DNA from: Bacillota bacterium
GTDB taxonomy: Bacteria > Bacillota > Sulfobacillia > Sulfobacillales > Sulfobacillaceae
Assembly: GCA_021799435.1 (NCBI GenBank)
Contig: JAJZAN010000015.1
Location: forward strand, 1-47,577
Length of the DNA stretch: 47,577 nt
Direction: 5' to 3'
The notes under the pieces were generated by a model, which was not told the DNA's origin, searched no databases, and saw only the letters and a list, made by a program, of their open reading frames with translations. Positions 7,836 to 15,842 of the stretch are shown here, piece by piece. The position numbers and the translations under genes were made by a program. The stretch's first letter is position 1, and each line of letters begins with the position of its first letter.

Positions 7836-8930
7836 ATGATAGATCCACGCCCTGAAGTAAAAGAGATGACACTCTATGTGCCTGGGATGTCGTTGAGCGA
7901 GGCAAGATCGGACAGCGGCCGCCACAGCATGGTGAAACTCGCCTCCAATGAAAGCCTCTGGGGACCGTCGCCACGGGCCATCGAAGCCGCCCGACGGGCG
8001 CTTGAGGCCAGCAATTACTATCCCATGGTGCAGGAAGCCGAGCTCCTGGAAGCGCTGGCTCACAAGCACGGGTTGGCTCGGGAGCAAGTCATGGCTGGGA
8101 ACGGTGCCGACGAGATCCTTCGGTTGGCGGCGGAGACGTACGTGCGCGCTGGCGATGAGGTGGTGTATCCCTCCCCGAGCTTTTCGGCCTACCGTCACTC
8201 CGCACTTGTGGCTGGCGCCGTTCCGGTGGCGGCAGGCTTGGCGCCTAACGGCGCCAACGATGTGGATGCCGTCTTGCAGGCCATTACCCCTAAGACGCGA
8301 TTGGTGTACTTGTGCAGTCCCAACAATCCGACAGGGACATCGTTCAGCCGTGAAGACTTTGAACGGTATTGGGCGGGCGTGCCCGACCACGTGCTGACGG
8401 TGGTCGATTCTGCCTACCACGAGTTCAATGACGGAGGTGTGCCTGACTTTGCTCAGGCCATAGCGGACGGGCGGTCCATGGTGTGGGTGCGCACATTTTC
8501 GAAACTATACGGGTTAGCGGCGCTCCGGATAGGTTGGGCTGCGGCCCCGCCCGAGATTATCCGGAACTTGCTCACCGTGCGGGAGCCATTTTCCGTCAAC
8601 AGTCTTGGGTGGGCGGCCGCCAGGGCGTCACTCGACGATCAGGCGTACTTTTCCCGTGTGTTGAGCGAGACGCTGGCCGCTCGTCGATTTCTCTGCCAGC
8701 AGCTAAACCAGATGGGGATCACACACTTTGAATCCCAAGCCAATTTCGTCACCCTCGCTGTTCCCAAGTCGGATGAGGAGATGGCTCGGGAATTGCGGTG
8801 CCGAGGTTTTGTCGTCCGTCCCACGTCCAGTTTTGGCCTGCCGGGTTACATCCGCGTGACGGTGGCGCCGATCCCGATTCTTGAGGGCTTCTTGTCCGCG
8901 CTTCAATTAGCCCTCGCTTCCATGACGTAA
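7836..8930 (+). CDS. hisC: Histidinol-phosphate aminotransferase
   Basis: The 364-residue class I/II PLP aminotransferase converts imidazole acetol phosphate and glutamate to histidinol phosphate. It shows KLASNESLWGPSP near the N-terminus, SPNNPTGT (161-168), Asp191, and the PLP-binding lysine 223 in TFSKLYGLAALRIGW. Substrate specificity is inferred from these HisC-type segments and from the his operon that follows. ATG 7836 is chosen for AAAGGAGAG at 7821-7829. The 105 bases after its stop hold a separate promoter, so hisC can be expressed apart from hisZ-IE. Confidence 0.9.
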   Translation: MIDPRPEVKEMTLYVPGMSLSEARSDSGRHSMVKLASNESLWGPSPRAIEAARRALEASNYYPMVQEAELLEALAHKHGLAREQVMAGNGADEILRLAAETYVRAGDEVVYPSPSFSAYRHSALVAGAVPVAAGLAPNGANDVDAVLQAITPKTRLVYLCSPNNPTGTSFSREDFERYWAGVPDHVLTVVDSAYHEFNDGGVPDFAQAIADGRSMVWVRTFSKLYGLAALRIGWAAAPPEIIRNLLTVREPFSVNSLGWAAARASLDDQAYFSRVLSETLAARRFLCQQLNQMGITHFESQANFVTLAVPKSDEEMARELRCRGFVVRPTSSFGLPGYIRVTVAPIPILEGFLSALQLALASMT

Positions 8931-8966
8931 CCAGCAACGTGCGGTTGCCCTCCGGTTCAAGGGGGG

Positions 8967-8999
8967 TTGACGTTTTTACCTCAGAAACTTTAGTATAAT
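8967..8999 (+). promoter_or_regulatory. Promoter of the hisZ-hisIE operon
   Basis: A -35 box TTGACG (8967-8972) is followed by TAGTATAAT. Used as TAGTAT (8991-8996) the spacer is 18 bases; used as the perfect TATAAT (8994-8999) it is 21. The region lies just before hisZ and after hisC. No T-box or leader peptide is evident in the short leader. Confidence 0.65.
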
Positions 9000-9035
9000 A
9001 ACGCGCTAAAGTATTGAACAACGATGGGGGATTGG

Positions 9036-9851
9036 ATGGATACGTGGCTTCGGGAAAATCGCCAACAATACCAAATGTTTGTGGGATTGGTGCAGTTGCT
9101 GTTAAATCGGGAGTTTAGCCCGTTGACGACCGAACCTGTGTCCGCGCAGGCTTTTCGCACCGATCACACCGAGGCCGTGATTCGGCTCTTGAACAGTTTT
9201 TCCCAAGACAGTATTTCGTCGCCGTTGAGGGTCTTCTCAACGGGCCCGCTGTTTCGCCCGGCGAGCATCTGGACGGATGCGATCGACGTGGAGTGGATTG
9301 GGCCGGTCGGAGCTAGGGAAGAGCGTGAGGTGCTCAACCTCATCGCCGAAATGGTTGAGTGGCTGGGGACGTATGGCATGGCGAGCGAGGATCTCACCAT
9401 GGTGTATGGGCATCCGGGGTGGTTGCGGCAGTTGGGGGCGACGGTGGGACTGGAACTGTCCCAAATCCAAGACTTGGAGGATGTGCTGCATCGGGGCCGG
9501 CTGAGCGCTTTAGAGGCAATTTTGGGATCGGCCCCGCGTGCGGTCCATCACCTGTTTCGGCCGCAAGGTCCAGAAGCGTTCTTCAACTACTTGAACCAGT
9601 ATCTGAGTGTTTCCCCAGTCGTGATTCCCTCTCCGCCATGGCAGACGCGCTGGGACTTGTCACTAGTGGGCAAGCGCAGCTACTATTCCGGACTGGTCTT
9701 CAATCTGTATCATCGCCGAACGGGCCAGCCACTGGTCACGGGAGGCCAGTTTGCTCTGCCGGACGGTGGTCGGTATGCCGCCGGAATCGGTTTTACCCTC
9801 GACATGGACGCGTGTCGAAGGGCCTCCACCGAGGTGATGTTCGTTGTATAG
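9036..9851 (+). CDS. hisZ: ATP phosphoribosyltransferase regulatory subunit
   Basis: HisZ is a histidyl-tRNA synthetase-like protein without charging activity that partners short-form HisG to make the active, histidine-sensitive enzyme. The 271-residue product keeps the class II segments VFSTGPLFRP, RSYYSGLVFNLYH and GGRYAAGIGFTLDMD, but at this length it is much shorter than typical HisZ (near 390), with the middle condensed. ATG 9036 has GGGGG 5 bases upstream; ATG 9024 has none. It overlaps hisG, and the adjacent short HisG makes this assignment firm. Confidence 0.85.
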   Translation: MDTWLRENRQQYQMFVGLVQLLLNREFSPLTTEPVSAQAFRTDHTEAVIRLLNSFSQDSISSPLRVFSTGPLFRPASIWTDAIDVEWIGPVGAREEREVLNLIAEMVEWLGTYGMASEDLTMVYGHPGWLRQLGATVGLELSQIQDLEDVLHRGRLSALEAILGSAPRAVHHLFRPQGPEAFFNYLNQYLSVSPVVIPSPPWQTRWDLSLVGKRSYYSGLVFNLYHRRTGQPLVTGGQFALPDGGRYAAGIGFTLDMDACRRASTEVMFVV

Positions 9852-10491
9852 CCTGACAATTGCCTTGGCCAAAGGGCGCATCTTGGCTGACGTCGAGGCC
9901 CTGTGGCGCCAAAGCGGCTGGCCTTGGCCGAATGGGGAGCGGCAGCTGTGGTTTCCTCCGTCCGAGGAGCGGCCAGGAGTTGTCGTGGCGCGAGGCCCCG
10001 ACATTCCCAAACTTGTTGAACGCGGCATTGCGTCTTTTGGCATTGTGGGGCGAGACGTGTTGGAAGAGCAGGCAGACGCCGATATCTTGGAGGTGTTGGA
10101 TTTGGATATCGCCCCTTGCCGTATGGTGTTGGCCTCGCTTGACGCTCAATGGCCGGAGGGCCCGGCCCGTGTGGCCAGCAAGTACCCGGAAGTGACGCGG
10201 CGCTATTTCCGTCGCAACGCGCATCCGGTCGAGGTGGTAGGCCTGTCCGGGAGCCTCGAGTTGGCCCCCCATATTGGCCTTGCGCCCTATATTGTCGACA
10301 TTGTGCAGACAGGACGTACGCTTCGCCAGCATGGTCTTCAGGAAGTCGCTACGGTATTTCATTCCACTGCGCGGCTTATTGCCAATCCCGCCGCATGGCG
10401 CCGAGGTGGTGAGTCAGAACACCTGTATGACAAGCTGCGGGCCGTGGTGGAAGAGCGGGCTGATGTCTCACACAGGGGAGGATTCCGGTGA
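9844..10491 (+). CDS. hisG: ATP phosphoribosyltransferase catalytic subunit, short form
   Basis: This is the first enzyme of histidine synthesis, joining ATP and PRPP. At 215 residues it is the short form that lacks the C-terminal regulatory domain and needs HisZ. Visible segments are LTIALAKGRI at the N-terminus, FGIVGRDVLEE, and the PRPP-binding IVDIVQTGRTLR near residue 155. The start is TTG 9844, overlapping the hisZ stop, with GAGGTGA at 9829-9835; this implies translational coupling that would keep the two subunits in balance. Confidence 0.92.
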   Translation: MYSLTIALAKGRILADVEALWRQSGWPWPNGERQLWFPPSEERPGVVVARGPDIPKLVERGIASFGIVGRDVLEEQADADILEVLDLDIAPCRMVLASLDAQWPEGPARVASKYPEVTRRYFRRNAHPVEVVGLSGSLELAPHIGLAPYIVDIVQTGRTLRQHGLQEVATVFHSTARLIANPAAWRRGGESEHLYDKLRAVVEERADVSHRGGFR

Positions 10492-11678
10492 CGGTTCTGG
10501 AGATTTTGGATGCAGTGAAAGACCGGGGCCTCGAGGGAGCCTTGGAGTTGACGCAGAGGTATGACGGAGTGCGGCTGAATCCGGACGACGTGGTGTGGAA
10601 TCCCATGGGGGAAGCGGCGGCGGTGGTTGACGCCGACATTGCCGATGCCATCGAGTACGCGGTGTCACGCATCGAACAGTTTCACCGAGCGACACTTCCT
10701 GTCAACGTCACGATTGACAGTGATCCCGGGATCCAGGTGTCAGAACGGTATGTGCCGCTGTCTCGAGTGGGGATTTACATTCCCAACGGGCAGTTCCCGC
10801 TCATATCCACGGTTTTGATGACAGCGGTGCCGGCCCGTGTGGCCGGGGTTAAGAATATCGTGGCGGCCATTTCCCCCCGGCGGTCTGTACGGTCGAACCC
10901 GATGTGGACTTACGTATTCCAACGGCTCGGCATTTCCGAAGTGCTTCTGTTAGGCGGCGCGCAGGCCATCGGGGCCATGGCATACGGCATTGAAGGCATG
11001 GAAGCGGTGGACCTGATCGCCGGTCCAGGCAATCGGTATGTGACAGAAGCCAAGCAGGAAGTGTTTCGCCGCGGCCTTGTGGGGATTGATTTGCCGGCGG
11101 GGCCGTCAGAGGTGATGGTCATCGCCAATGACAGCGCGCTGGAGGAGTTCGTGATGGCCGATCTGCTGGCACAGGCCGAACACGATGTGGATGCGCAAGC
11201 CGAATTTGTGACTGAAAATGCTGGATTGGCCGAGCGGATTGAACAGCGCGTACAGGCACTGCCGCCTGGAATGGGAAAGATTGTCGTAACACGGGTTGCG
11301 TCGAAGACGGAGATGGTGAACCTGGCCAATCAGAAAGCGCCCGAGCATTTAGGACTGATGGGGGCAGACGTGGAACAACTCGTTGATGCCATGTGGTCCG
11401 CCGGCGCCATTTTTGTGGGGCCTATGGCAGGCCAGGCGCTGGGGGATTACATTGCCGGCCCGAGCCACGTGCTGCCAACGGGTGGCAGCGGACGGTTCCA
11501 GTCAGGCTTGTCAACGCGAACCTTTTTGAAGCGAGTCAGCATTATCCAGGCGGCAGCCGAGACGTCACCGGCACCGTACCAAAAAGCGGCGCGGCTGGCT
11601 TCGCTGGAAGGACTGGCCTACCATGAGCAGTCCATGACGCTGCGGGCTCAGACGCTCATGGAGAGGGGGCAGGTGTGA
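10488..11678 (+). CDS. hisD: Histidinol dehydrogenase
   Basis: HisD carries out the last two steps, histidinol to histidine with NAD+. The 396-residue protein keeps the zinc ligands and catalytic pair in QAEHD, DYIAGPSHVLPTGG and the C-terminal histidine of YHEQS. It is about 30 residues shorter than common HisD at the N-terminus, and the usual GGTAPLPSTVLM segment reads NGQFPLISTVLM. Its operon position between hisG and hisB supports the histidine role. GTG 10488 overlaps hisG by 4 bases, behind GGGGAGG. Confidence 0.9.
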   Translation: MTVLEILDAVKDRGLEGALELTQRYDGVRLNPDDVVWNPMGEAAAVVDADIADAIEYAVSRIEQFHRATLPVNVTIDSDPGIQVSERYVPLSRVGIYIPNGQFPLISTVLMTAVPARVAGVKNIVAAISPRRSVRSNPMWTYVFQRLGISEVLLLGGAQAIGAMAYGIEGMEAVDLIAGPGNRYVTEAKQEVFRRGLVGIDLPAGPSEVMVIANDSALEEFVMADLLAQAEHDVDAQAEFVTENAGLAERIEQRVQALPPGMGKIVVTRVASKTEMVNLANQKAPEHLGLMGADVEQLVDAMWSAGAIFVGPMAGQALGDYIAGPSHVLPTGGSGRFQSGLSTRTFLKRVSIIQAAAETSPAPYQKAARLASLEGLAYHEQSMTLRAQTLMERGQV

Positions 11679-12259
11679 TGGCACGGCGGGCATGCATTCA
11701 GCGGCAAACACGGGAGACCGCCATTGATTTGGAGCTCGATCTGGATCGGTCGGGAGATCCCCACATCGATACGAATCTGCCCATTTTGTCTCACTTCGTG
11801 TCGGCTTTCGCCTTGCACAGCGGATTCTTCCTGCGACTGTCCGCTCAAGGCGATGTTGAGGTCGACGCCCATCATCTCGTTGAGGACGTGGGAATCGTCT
11901 TGGGCGAAGGAGTTCGCGAAGCCCTCGGCGACCGCCGCGGCATTGCCCGCTTCGGTCAGCGCCTCCTGCCTATGGATGATGCCTTGGTGCTCTGCGCCAT
12001 CGATCTGTCCGGGCGCGGTCAGTGTTTTTGGAGTGGGGCCTTTCCGGACCGTGCCATTGGTGCGGTGGGATCGGAGGTCTGGCCGGAATTCTTCAACGGG
12101 TTTGCGCGTTCAGCTGGGGCGACGCTCCATATGCGTTGGATGGAGGGAGCGAATGCGCACCATGTCTATGAGGCTTGCTTTAAGGGGTTCGGTAGAGCAT
12201 TGGCGGAAGCTGTCCACACAGCAGGATGCACCCTCCCCTCAACCAAGGGCGTGCTATGA
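11678..12259 (+). CDS. hisB: Imidazoleglycerol-phosphate dehydratase
   Basis: The 193-residue monofunctional enzyme removes water from imidazole glycerol phosphate. Metal-binding histidine motifs are DAHHLVEDVGI and NAHHVYEACFKG; it also has RFGQRLLPMDDAL and the C-terminal PSTKG. The usual LDHM segment reads LSHF, which keeps the histidine. There is no N-terminal phosphatase domain, so histidinol-phosphatase must come from elsewhere in the genome. ATG 11678 overlaps the hisD stop, with GAGAGGGGG upstream. Confidence 0.92.
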   Translation: MARRACIQRQTRETAIDLELDLDRSGDPHIDTNLPILSHFVSAFALHSGFFLRLSAQGDVEVDAHHLVEDVGIVLGEGVREALGDRRGIARFGQRLLPMDDALVLCAIDLSGRGQCFWSGAFPDRAIGAVGSEVWPEFFNGFARSAGATLHMRWMEGANAHHVYEACFKGFGRALAEAVHTAGCTLPSTKGVL

Positions 12260-12855
12260 TGCGCATCGCTGTCGTTCCATTAGGAGTGGGAAACCTGGGA
12301 AGTCTGACCGCTAGCCTCAAGCGGTTGGGACATCAGGTGACGCTGTGGGAAAACAGTGCAACGGGACGAGCTGATTGGCTGGTCCTTCCTGGGGTCGGTT
12401 CCTTGGCCGGAGTGGCAGATTCACTGCAAAAGCGAGACCTCCTCGAACCGCTGTGCGATTGGCGGCGTGCGGGTGCGCCAATGCTGGGCATTTGTCTTGG
12501 CATGCAGTTGTGGTTTGGATTGGGCGAGGAGGGAGGGACGGGACTTGCATGGCTTTCGGGGACGATTCCCCGATTGGACGCCAACATTCTGCCGCACATG
12601 GGGTGGAATGACATCGCGGTGGATGCACGAGGGCCTGCGTGGCTCCGACCCTATGATGGTCAGTGTTTTTACTTCGTTCACAGTTACGGGGTGAATCCGG
12701 AAGATCCCCGGGTAATCGGGGCCCGCACCCAATACGGTCGCGAAGAGTTTCCCAGCGTCATTGCGGCCGACGCTCTGATTGGAATGCAATTTCACCCCGA
12801 GCTGTCGGGGGATATGGGTGAGAGTCTTTTGAGCGACGTGTTGTCGCTTACGTGA
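12256..12855 (+). CDS. hisH: Imidazole glycerol phosphate synthase, glutamine amidotransferase subunit
   Basis: HisH is the class I glutaminase that supplies ammonia to HisF. In 199 residues it shows the nucleophile cysteine in LGICLGMQL, the oxyanion strand LPGVGS near residue 50, and the histidine-glutamate pair in GMQFHPE. ATG 12256 overlaps the hisB stop (ATGA), which suggests coupled translation; the tandem ATG at 12259 is an alternative. The HisF partner is encoded two genes on. Confidence 0.93.
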   Translation: MMRIAVVPLGVGNLGSLTASLKRLGHQVTLWENSATGRADWLVLPGVGSLAGVADSLQKRDLLEPLCDWRRAGAPMLGICLGMQLWFGLGEEGGTGLAWLSGTIPRLDANILPHMGWNDIAVDARGPAWLRPYDGQCFYFVHSYGVNPEDPRVIGARTQYGREEFPSVIAADALIGMQFHPELSGDMGESLLSDVLSLT

Positions 12856-12869
12856 ACGGAGGGCATGCG

Positions 12870-13568
12870 ATGGAGATTTGGCCGGCTCTGGACGTTGTCG
12901 AAGGACGCGTCGTGCGCCTCTCCCAGGGCCGATTCGATCGAGAAACGGCTTATGCGGACAACCCATTTGAATACCTGCTGCATCGCTTCGACGGGGTGCC
13001 GCCGCGCCTTCATCTGGTTGATCTTTCCGGGGCAGTGTCGGGCCGGTTCGGCCTCTTTACACTGGTAGAGCGCTTGGCTCAGCGCGGAGTGCGCATCCAA
13101 ACCGGTGGAGGACTTCGCACCCTGGAAGCGATCCGGCGAGTCGTCGAGGCAGGCGCAGAGCGCGTCGTCGTGGGAAGCCAGTTGGTCCAGAATTCTGCGT
13201 TTCGCCGCCGCGTGCGAGAGGAGTTTCCTGGAGCCTGTGTCGCGGGGCTTGATGTCAAAGAAGGACGTCTCCGGATTGCCGGTTGGAACAAAGGCGGCCC
13301 GCCTGCCGAGCTCTTTTGGATGCAGCTTCGACAGGAGGGATGGGAGCGCGCACAAGTCACGGACATTAGCCGTGACGGCACGTTGTCCGGGATTCAGGCG
13401 TCCTTTTGGGAGAGCTGGTCCAGGCAGGATGGGAGCATTGGTGCGGGAGGCGGTATTGCAACAATCGCCGATCTCAAAAAACTGGAGGCTTTGGGCATTG
13501 ACTTCGCCGTGGTCGGCAAGGCATGGATTGAGGGGCATATCCCCATTGAGGAGTTGGTGTCATGCTGA
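12870..13568 (+). CDS. hisA: ProFAR isomerase
   Basis: The 232-residue (beta-alpha)8 barrel opens the ribose ring of ProFAR to PRFAR (Amadori rearrangement). The two catalytic aspartates are in PALDVVEG and AGLDVKEG; phosphate-binding segments are TGGGLRT and GAGGGIA. The start ATG 12870 is preferred because CGGAGGG lies at 12857-12863; a longer start at 12852 would overlap hisH. It overlaps hisF by 7 bases. Confidence 0.93.
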   Translation: MEIWPALDVVEGRVVRLSQGRFDRETAYADNPFEYLLHRFDGVPPRLHLVDLSGAVSGRFGLFTLVERLAQRGVRIQTGGGLRTLEAIRRVVEAGAERVVVGSQLVQNSAFRRRVREEFPGACVAGLDVKEGRLRIAGWNKGGPPAELFWMQLRQEGWERAQVTDISRDGTLSGIQASFWESWSRQDGSIGAGGGIATIADLKKLEALGIDFAVVGKAWIEGHIPIEELVSC

Positions 13569-14317
13569 GGGCGCGGATTATTCCCTGTCTCGACGTGCGC
13601 AACGGCCGCACCGTCAAGGGAATAGGGTTTCAGGATATGGTGGACAGTGGGGATCCCGTGGAACAGGCTGTGCGGTACGCTGAAGCGGGTGCAGACGAGC
13701 TGGTCTGGCTGGATATCGCGGCCACGGTCGAAAACCAACCGGTGTCGCTCCATCAAATTAGTCAGGTGCGCAGCCGCCTGAAAATTCCCCTGACGGTCGG
13801 GGGCGGCGTTCGCGCGGCTGCCGATGCCGACCGCCTCCTGTACCAGGGGGCCGACAAGGTGTCCATCAATACGGCAGCTCTTGTGCAGCCCACACTGATA
13901 GAAGATGTGGCCAAACGGTGGGGCTCTCAATGTATGGTAGTGGCGGTGGATGCCAAACGAACAAGGCATGGGTATGGCGTGTTTTCTCATGGCGGCCGAC
14001 GTCCGACCGGGCGGGAACTGGGCGAGTGGATCACGGAAGCGGAAGAGCGCGGGGCGGGCGAGTTTCTGTTGACCAGTATTGACCACGATGGCAGCCAGAG
14101 AGGCTACGACCTCGAGATGGTGGAATATGTGCGCTCTCGTACCAAGCGGCCCATCATCGTTTCGGGAGGGGCCGGAACAGTCGATCACCTGGCGGACATG
14201 TTAAGTCGGGGACACACGGCGCTTTTGTTGGCGTCCATCCTCCACCAGGGCCAGACAACCATTTCTGCACTGAAGCGCGAACTGGGCCAAAGGGGGTTTG
14301 CCGTCCGTGTCCCGTGA
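13562..14317 (+). CDS. hisF: Imidazole glycerol phosphate synthase, cyclase subunit
   Basis: The 251-residue barrel is the partner of HisH. It takes ammonia and PRFAR and releases imidazole glycerol phosphate and AICAR. Catalytic Asp in IIPCLDV and Asp in VVAVDAKR are present, with phosphate-binding GGGVR and SGGAGT loops. Length is normal for the family. ATG 13562 overlaps hisA and has GAGGAG upstream. Confidence 0.95.
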   Translation: MLRARIIPCLDVRNGRTVKGIGFQDMVDSGDPVEQAVRYAEAGADELVWLDIAATVENQPVSLHQISQVRSRLKIPLTVGGGVRAAADADRLLYQGADKVSINTAALVQPTLIEDVAKRWGSQCMVVAVDAKRTRHGYGVFSHGGRRPTGRELGEWITEAEERGAGEFLLTSIDHDGSQRGYDLEMVEYVRSRTKRPIIVSGGAGTVDHLADMLSRGHTALLLASILHQGQTTISALKRELGQRGFAVRVP

Positions 14318-14921
14318 ACTCCCTCTCACACCGGTGATTGTGCAGGACCGCCGGACGCGACAAGTCTTGATGCTGGCCTACGCTACCGACGAGGCTCTCG
14401 ATCTCACCCGCTCGACCGGGTATGCCCACTTTTACAGCCGCTCCCGAAAGCAATTGTGGAAAAAAGGGGAGACATCGGGCCACGTTCTGCCCGTAGTCCA
14501 AATCATGGAGGATTGCGACCAGGATGCGTGTCTCTATATTGTCGACCAAGTGTATCCGGTGTGCCACCGAAATACGGTCAGCTGCTTTGGAGAGGGCGCG
14601 GCCTTGTCCCCGGATCCGCTGATGTGGCTTGACGATGTGGTCCGCCAGCGGACTAGCCAGCCCCGCGACCCCGAGTCATATACGCAAGAACTGGTCCGTG
14701 GCGATCCGGGGCGGCTGTTGCAGAAGGTGGGTGAAGAGGCCGTCGAGGTTGTCTTGGCGGGAATGAAGGTCTGCCAAACAGATGGGGCGCGCGCTGAACT
14801 GGCAGCAGAGATGGCCGATTTGTTGTACCACCTTGCCGTCACAGCAGTACGTCTGGATGTGTCATGGGACATGGTCATGGAAGAGTTGAACCGGCGTCAC
14901 AATAAAGGCAGCGGCGACTGA
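14307..14921 (+). CDS. hisIE: Phosphoribosyl-AMP cyclohydrolase / phosphoribosyl-ATP pyrophosphatase
   Basis: This fusion carries out steps two and three of the pathway. The HisI half (to about residue 105) has [25 protein letters not shown], the metal motif DCDQDAC and a CHxxxxSCF variant ([10 protein letters not shown]). The HisE half has [13 protein letters not shown] and [15 protein letters not shown] 14307 is preferred: AAAGGGGG at 14289-14296 is too close to TTG 14298. It overlaps hisF and closes the operon. No clear terminator follows; a promoter for the next gene starts about 90 bases on. Confidence 0.93.
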   Translation: MSRELPLTPVIVQDRRTRQVLMLAYATDEALDLTRSTGYAHFYSRSRKQLWKKGETSGHVLPVVQIMEDCDQDACLYIVDQVYPVCHRNTVSCFGEGAALSPDPLMWLDDVVRQRTSQPRDPESYTQELVRGDPGRLLQKVGEEAVEVVLAGMKVCQTDGARAELAAEMADLLYHLAVTAVRLDVSWDMVMEELNRRHNKGSGD

Positions 14922-15012
14922 CAACGGGCCGATGCTTTCACTGCGGTTTACAATTTTTGCGGACTGACAATTAGCGCAAACAACTTGATCCACTCGAGGA
15001 AACATTTATCCA

Positions 15013-15041
15013 TGGATATCGTTTTCGCAACGCGGTATACT
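15013..15041 (+). promoter_or_regulatory. Promoter of the free-standing 5S rRNA gene
   Basis: TGGATA (15013-15018), a 17-base spacer and TATACT (15036-15041) form a good vegetative-type promoter. Transcription should start near 15048, about 20 bases before the mature 5S sequence. The short leader holds a small GGTC/GACC hairpin. Confidence 0.7.
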
Positions 15042-15068
15042 ATGTGAGTCAGGTCAATCGACCGCAAG

Positions 15069-15190
15069 TTTGGTAGGTACGTTGCGCCGCGAGAGTTGAC
15101 CCGTTCCCATCCCGCACACGGTCGTCCCCCTCGCGTACGCCGAGACTACTGGTTCCGCAGGGAACTGGGATCATCGGGCCGCGCCCACCT
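15069..15190 (+). rRNA. rrf: 5S ribosomal RNA, free-standing copy
   Basis: The sequence follows the 5S pattern: TTTGGTAGG at the 5' end, ACCCGTTCCCATCCCG (helix III region), ACGCCGAGACTACTGG (loop E) and the helix V part near 15147-15172. Bases 15116-15181 are identical to the partial 5S at the left edge. The helix I strands are imperfect: GGTAGGTACG pairs with the 3' strand except for two A-C mismatches by hand folding, and the 3' strand differs from the first copy. No 16S or 23S gene is near; hisIE lies upstream, and the gene has its own promoter and terminators. Ends are good to within a few bases. Confidence 0.85.
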
Positions 15191-15199
15191 TGTTTTACT

Positions 15200-15226
15200 C
15201 CCGCATGATGCGGGATTTTTCGTTTT
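15200..15226 (+). terminator. Terminator of the free-standing 5S gene
   Basis: CCCGCA-TGA-TGCGGG (15200-15214) followed by ATTTTTCGTTTT is a typical intrinsic terminator, 10 bases after the 5S end. Confidence 0.85.
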
Positions 15227-15239
15227 GCGGACAAATAGC

Positions 15240-15271
15240 AAAAGCCCCCGCTCCGATAAGCGAGGGTTTTC
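15240..15271. terminator. Second, two-way terminator hairpin
   Basis: Arms CCCCCGCT and AGCGAGGG (15245-15266, one mismatch) have T-runs on both sides: TTTT after it on the plus strand and AAAA before it, read as TTTT on the minus strand. It can back up the 5S terminator and end the DUF805 gene, which stops 11 bases away. The downstream arm resembles that of the terminator at 84-105. Confidence 0.75.
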
Positions 15272-15281
15272 GAAATAGGTC

Positions 15282-15647
15282 TTAGAGGCGAGCGGGTTCG
15301 CCCCAGCGGTTAGCGGTTTCTTGACCGCGCAGGCATAGGAAAACCAGCAGCACAATAGATCCGACCAGCGGGATGAGGCCGATCAGAAGCCACCAGGCTG
15401 AGCGGCCGGTGTCATGCAGTCGGCGTACACCCACGGCGATACCCGGCAACAGGGCTGCCAGGGAGTAGAGATAGGCTAAGTCCGTTATGGAGGGCGCGTG
15501 AATGAGGCCGCCGATAAATCCCAGCACAAATCCCAGGACGAAAGCTACGATAAAGTTTCCGAGCGCAAAATACCAGTATGCCGGCCGGTTGGCGCGTCCC
15601 TGGAAGTCTGCGTAATGGCGGAAAGCGTCTTTATAATATGAAACCAC
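15282..15647 (-). CDS. DUF805 family membrane protein
   Basis: The 121-residue protein is an inner-membrane protein of the DUF805 (YhaH) type: a FRHYADFQGRANRPAYWYF start, hydrophobic segments at about 24-50, 57-75 and 87-108, and the conserved VRRLHDTGRSAWWLLI segment. The function of the family is unknown. GTG 15647 has AAGGGGAT upstream at a good distance. It is transcribed towards the 5S gene and ends at the shared hairpin. Confidence 0.88.
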   Translation of the reverse strand: MVSYYKDAFRHYADFQGRANRPAYWYFALGNFIVAFVLGFVLGFIGGLIHAPSITDLAYLYSLAALLPGIAVGVRRLHDTGRSAWWLLIGLIPLVGSIVLLVFLCLRGQETANRWGEPARL

Positions 15648-15783
15648 CAGTTAATCCCCTTTGTAAGCATGTATAAGTCCGAAAGGACCTGCTCGGTATT
15701 CGTTACGAATCTAGTCGATTCCTGTCGGCGGGGCATCGCGTGTCATAAGAACGGGGTCATGGAAAGAGATACTGCGGCTCTGG

Positions 15784-15812
15784 TCGTCAGTCGCCCGTCG
15801 ATTTTGTACAAT
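15784..15812 (+). promoter_or_regulatory. Promoter of ispH
   Basis: TCGTCA (15784-15789), a 17-base spacer and TACAAT (15807-15812) sit 31 bases before the GTG start of ispH. The -35 box matches the consensus at four of six positions. Confidence 0.55.
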
Positions 15813-15842
15813 GGACGTAACCTATGAATGGGAGCTGGGACA

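Noticed and set aside
8936..8950. GCAAC-GTGCG-GTTGC hairpin after hisC as a terminator or attenuator
   Set aside because: Five pairs without a T-run and upstream of the hisZ promoter; not enough to support either role.
15147..15180. T-box or riboswitch-like GGTTCCGCAGGGAACT element
   Set aside because: It resembles a T-box core at first sight, but the surrounding 120 bases fit 5S rRNA throughout and no aminoacyl-tRNA synthetase or amino-acid gene follows.
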